Positions 29,111 through 35,171 of a DNA stretch of 35,171 bases are shown one piece after another. The DNA lies in assembly GCA_009103225.1 (NCBI GenBank), contig RHPI01002503.1:267008-302178 (forward strand), given 5' to 3'. A program made the position numbers and the translations under genes. The notes beneath the pieces were generated by a model that did no database searches, was not told where the DNA came from, and saw nothing but the letters and a program-made list of their open reading frames with translations. How positions within the stretch are numbered: the first letter of the stretch is position 1; every line of letters starts with the position of its first letter. Source of the DNA: Chlorokybus atmophyticus. Lineage: Eukaryota > Streptophyta > Chlorokybophyceae > Chlorokybales > Chlorokybaceae.

Positions 29111-29510
29111 TCGCGGAACATGAACTGCATCTCATGACCAAACTGTACACATTGTACGGTTTGATGACATGGTACATTCAGTTGATTGCCGTATCGCCCG
29201 TCATCCAACCATGCTTTGTATGCAATCATCTCCTCCATCCCATCATCTCTTTTCACCAATTGCATCGCGGCATGGCTTAGCACGTGGTGCTCTGCCGACG
29301 CAGACCCTTTTCCTTGCCACGCAGATATACATTGGCAGTATATCTAACGCTGCTATAAATGTACACCAGATGAAACGTCAAGTCGCAGGGCACTGTGCAT
29401 ACATGCCTGTCGCATCACCTGCCCATCGTCGGAAATTGTCACCTCAGCCAGACGCAGGTAACAACGTGGCTCAGTTTGCCTTTGTTTAATCTCGAAGTCT
29501 GTGAGTCAAC
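29111..29510. other. Intergenic stretch before the spliced gene
   Basis: No convincing gene. Short frames exist but show no family resemblance. It presumably holds the promoter of the gene starting at 29511; I see no clear TATA box. Confidence 0.5.
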
Positions 29511-30245
29511 ATGTCGGCGAGCGTTACATTGACGATGCACCTGGTTGACAGCATGGACTTTGACGGAAAAGATCTATTCAAGAGGCTCCACGCTCAAATT
29601 TTCAATGACGAACCTGGCTCTAGGCGTCCACATACCAGTAGCTCTGAAGGTGATGCGCCTGGTCGTCCGCTGACAGCAAAACAACTGGTAGCATGTGACT
29701 CAACAGGAAGCACTCTCCACAAGCTGAAGGGGCTATTCACCAAGCCAGACGCCGATAAGTTAATTCGCCCTGCCAAAGAGAGAGCTCAAGAGTTTCGCAT
29801 AAACCACGGGGACTCCATTGCAACTGGTAAGAGGCGGTAAATGTACAATTATACACTGTGGTGCATGTGTTAACTGATGCATGTATGTGCAGGAACATGG
29901 ATCTACTACCTCAAAATGCTCGGCATCGACATTTATGATGACCTGCAGCGCCAAGTAGCTTACAAGCTGTGGGACACTCTGATGCGCAAGGACAACCCGA
30001 ATTTTCCTGATAATGCAGAGCCAATTTACGCTAATTAGGTGTGTATCAATGTGACACTTGGTCATTGGCCAAAGCACCTGTAGTTAATAGATGTTTGACA
30101 GGTGTTCGAGCTGGTGCACGTTTGCAAAGTTTGCAACTGGGAGACAGCGCGTTTCATGTCGCAAGGAAAGGCAGAAAAAATCATTGAGCAGATCAACAAA
30201 GCAGACCCAAGGGAAGCTCCAGTTGTAAATGTTGCTGCCAATGAG
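29511..30245 (+). CDS. Small spliced gene of unknown function (three exons or more)
   Basis: Exon 1, 29511-29826, starts MSASVTLTMHLVDSMDFDGK and contains KQLVACDSTGSTLHKLKGLF. A 66-nt intron (29827-29892, GTAAG...GTGCAG) joins in phase to exon 2 (29893-30038: TWIYYLKMLGIDIYDDLQRQ, AYKLWDTLMRKDNPNFPDNA). A 63-nt intron (30039-30101, GTGTGT...GACAG) joins in phase to exon 3 (30102-30245: VFELVHVCKVCNWETARFM, EKIIEQINKADP). Exon 2 ends with an in-frame TAG (30036-30038) directly before the donor; this is either the true stop or a sense codon. The gene may continue toward the GIY-YIG frame. I recognise no domain. Confidence 0.55.
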
Positions 30246-30555
30246 GTGTGTTGTTATCCAAGTTGATGATGGGATTACTGTGCTTGCCAAGATTAGTCGC
30301 GATGACATGAGAATGCTATGGTTGCGTAGCAGAGTTCCAACAGCAATGGGCACATCAAGCCAGAACCCATGCAGTCACTCCATCTATTATTACACTTCTG
30401 TTTTTGCATTGGCTCCCTTGCTTCTTATCCTTTACCCGTTGTCTGTTTGCTTGCTTCTACTTCGCTACGCATGTATGTCACCATTGTTTAACATCAATCT
30501 CAGATGTGTACTGCAGCGTTCATAGTAACATTGTTATTTGCAGGTAAAGGATGAG

Positions 30556-31016
30556 GTCTAGATGATCCTGCGATCCTCGGCAACAAAAAACAGCATCAAT
30601 GCCAACACCAACATCAGGGCCTCTGCACGTACCTCAAAAAGCGTGCGCAACCCATAAACACAGGTGCGAAGTTTACCTACAAGTTGACGCATGTGGCAAC
30701 ACAGAAAGTATATATCGGTCAAAGTAGCCACCCAGGTCGACGTTATAAGGAACATCGTAAACACCCGCCTTGGAAAATGTGGCCTGACTTAGATAGCAAT
30801 AAATCTTTTGAAGAGCAAGTGCAGTTGGAAGTTTTAGATGAAGGACATTGCAAGGCGCGAATAGATTGGTTAGAAGCTAGGTATATCGCCCAATACGACT
30901 CTCGTGGGTGCAAAGGTTACAATATGGACGAAGGCAACCCAGCAAGGTTCAAAGCATTTTGGGCGCGCCGACGTAGTGGTAGCGGTTTTGGCAATAAAAA
31001 CAAGAAAACAGAGTGA
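30556..31016 (+). CDS. GIY-YIG nuclease domain protein
   Basis: The frame from about 30556 to TGA 31014-31016 has a GIY-YIG core. FTYKLTHVATQKVYIGQSSH holds the two beta strands with Tyr residues, GRRYKEHRKH the arginine helix, and RIDWLEARYIAQYDSRG the catalytic Glu, followed by YNMDEGNPA as in typical members. These domains cut DNA using one metal ion. The N-terminus is not fixed: there is no convincing ATG close by, and upstream splice acceptors (TTTGCAG at 30543) suggest it is the last exon of a spliced gene, possibly that at 29511. A basic tail (RRRSGSGFGNKNKK) closes it. Host repair gene or Helitron-captured gene are both possible. Confidence 0.78.
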
Positions 31017-31201
31017 AACTGGCTATTATTTGTGTGGGATTTACCACGTGTGTTGGACAATTTGTGCGACACCATGCTTTGGTGTCGATATGATACAGGT
31101 GGGTGCATATTGGTGGTGTAACTGTGTTGCTGTAACTATATAGATGTACGTATGCTGTGGTGTTTAGTGCAAGTGTATTATCTCAGCGACGTAAAGTGAC
31201 C

Positions 31202-31435
31202 GGTTCCGTCATATTAACTGAGGTTATGTCACATTTTAACTGAACTCTTTCAACAAGGAACTCACGACATGTCATGCGACATCGCACCATACCAAGCCAT
31301 ATCATACTGTATGGTGTCACAGCGATCGATATGCCAGCATATGATGTCATATGGCGTGATATGGCAGAATGTCGCTCGACGTCGCTGGACATCGTGAGTT
31401 CCCTGTGCATTATGTTAACACAGTTCAGGTTAAAT
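31202..31435 (+). repeat. Left arm of long inverted repeat
   Basis: GGTTCCGTCATATTAACTGA... matches the reverse complement of 33960-34178 closely over its length. The arm itself is nearly palindromic: GGAACTCACGA near 31257 and TCGTGAGTTCC near 31392 face each other, as in foldback or MITE-like elements. Confidence 0.85.
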
Positions 31436-31589
31436 ATCCGTATGCCTGTCGACGTGACACAATATGTGCGGCCATGTGTTGTTGTACAAGCAAGTTCTAT
31501 AACAACATAACTATACAGGTAATAACAGAGCATAAGATTATTCAATTGACAAACTTGACATATGCATCGACAAGGGCAAAACGTGTTTC

Positions 31590-33016
31590 ATGAAATACAG
31601 GTCTACTCAGGGGGAGGTGGCTGCGAAGGCCCAGCGCCAGCAGCACCGGTATTGTGTGTATCAACATCCTCATCGTCGTCACTGCTGCTCAGTGCATATA
31701 CAGGGAAATCGGGGAGCGCTGCACCACGTGGTGGGCGATGCATAAAAATAAGTTGAAAGCAACGGCAGAAAGGACACTCAACTTGAGGGTGAAATCCTGC
31801 GCGCAGCTTCTTCAAGCACTGACGGCACAGTGTAGCTCCGCAACATGGCATTGGTAGCAACACTTCCACTGGCTTCTGCTCGCAGCCGCATGTGTTATCT
31901 TCACTGTCTACCACGCGATTGCCCTTGTAGTCCTGGCGCACATGTTGCTGCATTTCTTCGGTTGTTGCTGCTTCACGCAGCAACGGGGCAACTGTGCAGA
32001 GGTAGGTACAAAGCTTCTCCCAGAGTGTTTGGTATAGTTGCAGTTGCTGCTGCCTTTTAACATCTCTGCGATTGAGGAGCGAAACCTGGTACACCAACCA
32101 GTGAACACCAAAATGTTGCATTTGTTAATAATTGTCATAATTGTAATTGTTCAGTACCTGTCCGTCAAGGTCGATCTCTTTCAACATGTATTTTGCCAAG
32201 CTGTCCAACTCCTTTCTAGTGACTTTCAGCTCCAGCTGGAAGCTCTTGAACTGCACGCCATTGGGTTTAACAACGCGCTCACGAAATCGCCAGTTTGCCG
32301 TTTGAAAACGCAGGACGCTTGTCAACTCAGAGGTCTACAACAGCAAGTCAGTTGCTGTAAAATCTAACAGTGCAGGAACACACCTATTTTTTCTCCGCTG
32401 CAATTGTCTGGTTGGCTTTCCCAATCTAGCATTGCAGACGCGCCAATTTTGCATCGTTACGCTCATTGTGTTGCTGCAACTGTGTGGCCTTGCGCTGAGC
32501 TTCTGTCAGCTGCTTGCGTAAACCCACGATGCTTGCTGCGTCTGCGTTTTTGACGCTTTTTGTCAATTTGACGTGCTCAGCATGCTCTTCGAGTAATGCA
32601 CGCTCTAGGTCAGCAGAGTTCTGCAGCAGCATGGCCTGCACGCAGACCATTGAGTTCACTGATCATTTTCAACAGCTTTGCAGCGATCTGGTGATCAAGA
32701 TGTGTCTGGTTTTGGCATAGCTGTTTTGCTTGCTTCAGGTTGCGCTCGCGAAGGACTGTGTTCTCGTCAACCAGTTTGAAATCTGCAAACAATGCCATCA
32801 ATGGTGTGTGTCAAAACAATGGCACAATTTCCCTTACTTTCGTTTTATAGAACGTCGAACGTCGTTTTGTACTTCACGAAGCAGGTTGGCACTGAAGGTG
32901 TCGATAGCAGCACGCATAAGATCAGGTGTAAATTGGTGAGTTGGCAAACGCGGCATTGCTTCCCATGTGTTCATATAGTTCACATGATCAGGTTGAAACC
33001 TCTGCAACGATAACAT
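31590..33016 (-). CDS. Spliced coiled-coil RING-type zinc finger gene
   Basis: Read right to left, the supported exons are as follows. About 33016-32842 carries FQPDHVNYMNTWEAMPRL. About 32782-32650 and 32660-32384 are coiled coil (VLRERNLKQAKQL; LERALLEEHAEHVKLTKSV; LRKQLTEAQRKATQLQQHNE). 32334-32158 carries FQLELKVTRKELDSLAKYML. 32085 to the end is the last exon. Introns 32335-32383 (49 nt) and 32086-32157 (72 nt) have GT-AG ends and keep phase 0. The last exon has a RING-like cluster (CGCEQKPVEVLLPMPCCGA, LCRQCLKKL, ECPFCRC), then an acidic, Pro-rich tail. This suggests an E3 ubiquitin ligase. In-frame TAGs lie at 32426-32428 and 32384-32386; the end is TAG 31603-31605 or TGA 31588-31590. 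Joins before 32650 are unresolved. Confidence 0.65.
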
Positions 33017-33164
33017 TGATCACCTGTTTCAGCGTCAGTGACATGAGAAGTGGTGGGAGTATCAGGCGCCATGGACAACATTCCTACGGCGCTTAGACGG
33101 AGTCACACGAGAACCTGTTAAGATACATGCACTGAATGAAACTGTTAATGTCACCACGAAGCAG

Positions 33165-33795
33165 TTACGTACCTGTTGGCATCGTCAAGGCACTGGCATT
33201 GGTGTCTTCGATGAGGTTAGGATCGTGTAAGATTTCAACAGGGTACAGAACATCATGCAGGGACGGTGGCAGGGGGGTTGTTTGCTGCAAAGGCCACGTT
33301 CCAGCAATTGGCATAAAGGCACCCATAGTAGGATTGAAGTTGTGTTGTGCCACTGCAGCCCGACCCTAAGTGGCAACAAGTACATAAACATGATTGCAAT
33401 CCCATATAAGTCCGTCCAATGTGCCATCATGCAGACAGCAACATGCACTCCAAGTATGTTGACAGTGACATTGCACATTGTTAAACTCCCAAGCTGTGGA
33501 GCAGTTTCCTATCTGACCCGTGCACAACAATGCATGCCACCATGCAGGACTCAACGGATCCAACCAGTACTTCAGCAAGTCGTCATTGTTGGCGTGTTAA
33601 TGCATTGAAGGCGTCCTTGTGGATACCGCTAGTAAGGTGAGATCTGAAGTTTTGCACTCCCACTCTGGCGATCCAGCCTCTGTGTATGCCTGTAAAGTTG
33701 CAGCCGTAGATGCAACGGACGAAGTAATTTTCGAAGGTGGCAACACGCCGAGAACCCGCCATGGACCTGATTAAGAAGGCGACGCAATGCACCAA
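33165..33795 (-). CDS. Possible upstream exons of a reverse-strand gene; BED-like zinc finger
   Basis: Two coding-like stretches. 33795-33583 contains FVRCIYGC and NFRSHLTSGIHKDAF, a Cys-x3-Cys ... His-x5-His pattern like BED zinc fingers. 33578-33165 carries YWLDPLSPAWWHALLCTGQI and, after an in-frame TAG (33366-33368), FNPTMGAFMPIAGTWPLQQT. It ends at a good donor (CAACAG|GTACGT), and the TAG could equally be an intron acceptor. They may be 5' exons of the RING gene or a relic of a transposase; the connection is inferred only from strand and position. Confidence 0.4.
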
Positions 33796-33959
33796 CGAAA
33801 CAACGCGGCGGCTACGCTCGACAATCTTGGCGTCGTTGCCGTCGATGAGCTTGCATGCGACTTGGTTTCCGAGCCGTGGTAGTCATCGAACATATCGCCT
33901 GGGCGCGTACGATAACCCATCATACGCAGAACACATTACGCACGAACCATAGTTTGACT

Positions 33960-34178
33960 TGAACTCTGTTAACATGCCGCACAGGGAACTCACGATGTCC
34001 AGCGACGCCGCGCCATATCACGTCATATGACATCATATGCCATATGCATGTCGATCGCCGTGACACCATATACTATGATATGGCTTGCTATGGTGCGATG
34101 TCGCATGACATGTCGTGAGTTCCTTATTGAAAGAGTTCAGTTAAAATGTGACATAACCTCAGTTAATACGACGGAACC
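33960..34178 (-). repeat. Right arm of long inverted repeat
   Basis: Reverse complement of 31202-31435 with small differences. Together the arms flank about 2.5 kb containing the RING gene. I found no convincing target duplication outside the arms. Confidence 0.85.
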
Positions 34179-34200
34179 GAAAATAATTGTTTTGTGACCT

Positions 34201-34625
34201 GAACTGAAGCGCATTGCACACATGATACTATATGTGTGATATCCATCCATATGCTGTTGAGCATATTGCGCCATATAATGCCGTATGCTAGCACATCAAA
34301 CGATATTTTATCAAGTGACGCCATATGCTGTGCTGCAGTGTCGCGCTACGTCGCGTCCGTCGCTCCTTGTATGCCTGTTGTGGCGGTGAGATGGCGTGTG
34401 ATCATTAACGTCGCTGAGTTAATAGAGTTCAGGTCACATTGCACGCATGATACCATATATGTAATATCCATCCATATGCTTTTGAGCATATCGCGCCATA
34501 TAATCCGGTATACTAGCACATCAAACGATATTATATCAAGTGACGCCATATGCTGAGCTGCAATGTCGCGCTACGACCCATCCGTCGCTGCTTGGATGCC
34601 GGTTGTAGCGGTGACATGGCGTGTG
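34201..34625. repeat. Tandem repeat, two units of about 225 bp
   Basis: The CATTGCAC(A/G)CATGATAC word recurs at 34212 and 34437, and the following sequence (ATATCCATCCATATGCT, CTAGCACATCAAACGATATT, TCAAGTGACGCCATATGCTG) is shared. It is built from the same CATATG-rich vocabulary as the inverted arms, so it is probably the same repeat family. Confidence 0.8.
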
Positions 34626-34629
34626 GCAG

Positions 34630-35171
34630 GCCTCAGCCTGCACTGACGGATTGTACTGACAATTTTTGTGTGGTGACTCACTGGTGACAGCCGCCCGCAT
34701 CGCGCCCAATCAGCCGCACCGCTAGTTAAGCGGCATGTTAACAAGTTTTGGGCCGCGCGTGATGTGGGCCACAGGTGTGGGCCACATGATGTGGCTCATA
34801 ACAATAATGTCATGTTTTTATTCTGCGATGATATAATAGGACAAAATGTACATGGCGTATTTTATTGCATACAACATCAATACTCACATGCTACACGGTA
34901 TGACATGTTCATAAGTCGAGTAAAATAGACATATTTATATTGGGTATTGTCATTACAATGATAACTACGACAAGCACATATATACCATACCTTATCTTAT
35001 CAAGTCATACACGATGATAGGCCATCCAATTGACATGTACACATATACACTAACAAGATATCCTATAATATCAACACAGTCCCCCTTAAGGAGGATACGA
35101 AAAGGGAAATGAGACTGTAATATTAAAACACAGTCCCCTCCTCGATTTTACTTTGGGGGGGGGGGGGGGGG
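34630..35171. other. Right flank, AT-rich, no gene seen
   Basis: No frame resembles a known protein. The region has several CACAGTCCCC words near the end (35079, 35129), one of them inverted relative to 20-31, and ends in a G run that is likely a contig edge. Confidence 0.55.

Noticed and set aside
30229-30525. ORF at 30229-30525 as an independent protein
   Set aside because: The second half is pyrimidine-rich, intron-like sequence; only a short part (ISRDDMRMLWLRSRVP) might be an exon.
20-35140. Inverted 12-mer GAGGGGACTGTG (20-31) / CACAGTCCCCTC (35129-35140) as terminal inverted repeats of the whole window
   Set aside because: Too short, offset from the ends, and similar words recur nearby; the poly-G edges look like assembly artefacts.

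Overview
The window looks like a repeat-rich contig from a eukaryotic nuclear genome, most likely a green alga or charophyte. That placement is inference. It rests on spliced genes with short GT-AG introns (about 49-72 nt), chromodomain Ty3/gypsy elements with initiator-Met-like primer sites, a PIF1-type Helitron, a GIY-YIG gene, and a retrotransposon carrying a cytosine methyltransferase (a type I recall being reported from charophytes and dinoflagellates). The sequence begins and ends in poly-G, so it may be a whole contig.

The left and centre form one stack of nested mobile elements. A decayed Helitron (Rep HUH domain at about 1494-3203, PIF1 helicase at about 27098-28796) is split by a reverse-oriented Ty3/gypsy chromovirus, element A (3204-27097, target duplication GCATT). 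Element A was itself hit twice. A forward chromovirus, element C (6746-13616, duplication ACCTC), sits in its gag. A large forward element, B (14981-26919, duplication CCTT), sits in one of its LTRs.

Element B is the exciting part. In one continuous frame it encodes a two-knuckle Gag, an unrecognised region of about 730 residues, an aspartic protease, a complete set of C5-cytosine methyltransferase motifs, RT, RNase H and a DDE integrase. A PHD finger follows after a one-base slip, where A and C carry chromodomains. Its terminal repeats are split: A1-internal-B1-A2-B2-A3-B3. The outer ends are TGTC...GACA, and the B|A junctions form a GACAGCTGTC palindrome. It also has a 15-nt perfect complement between the predicted mRNA 5' end and the position expected for the primer site, suggesting self-priming.

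The right part (about 28800-35171) holds a 126-bp tandem repeat, a small spliced gene of unknown function, a GIY-YIG nuclease gene, and a reverse-strand spliced coiled-coil/RING gene lying between two inverted repeat arms of about 225 bp. A 225-bp tandem repeat and AT-rich DNA without genes follow.

Across unrelated genes, frames that are otherwise continuous are interrupted mostly by TAG (sometimes TAA) and seldom by TGA. Several sites are expected Gln positions or spliced exons whose phases still match. This raises the testable possibility that UAG, perhaps UAA too, is read as Gln in this nuclear genome. Ordinary decay of transposons is the competing explanation.
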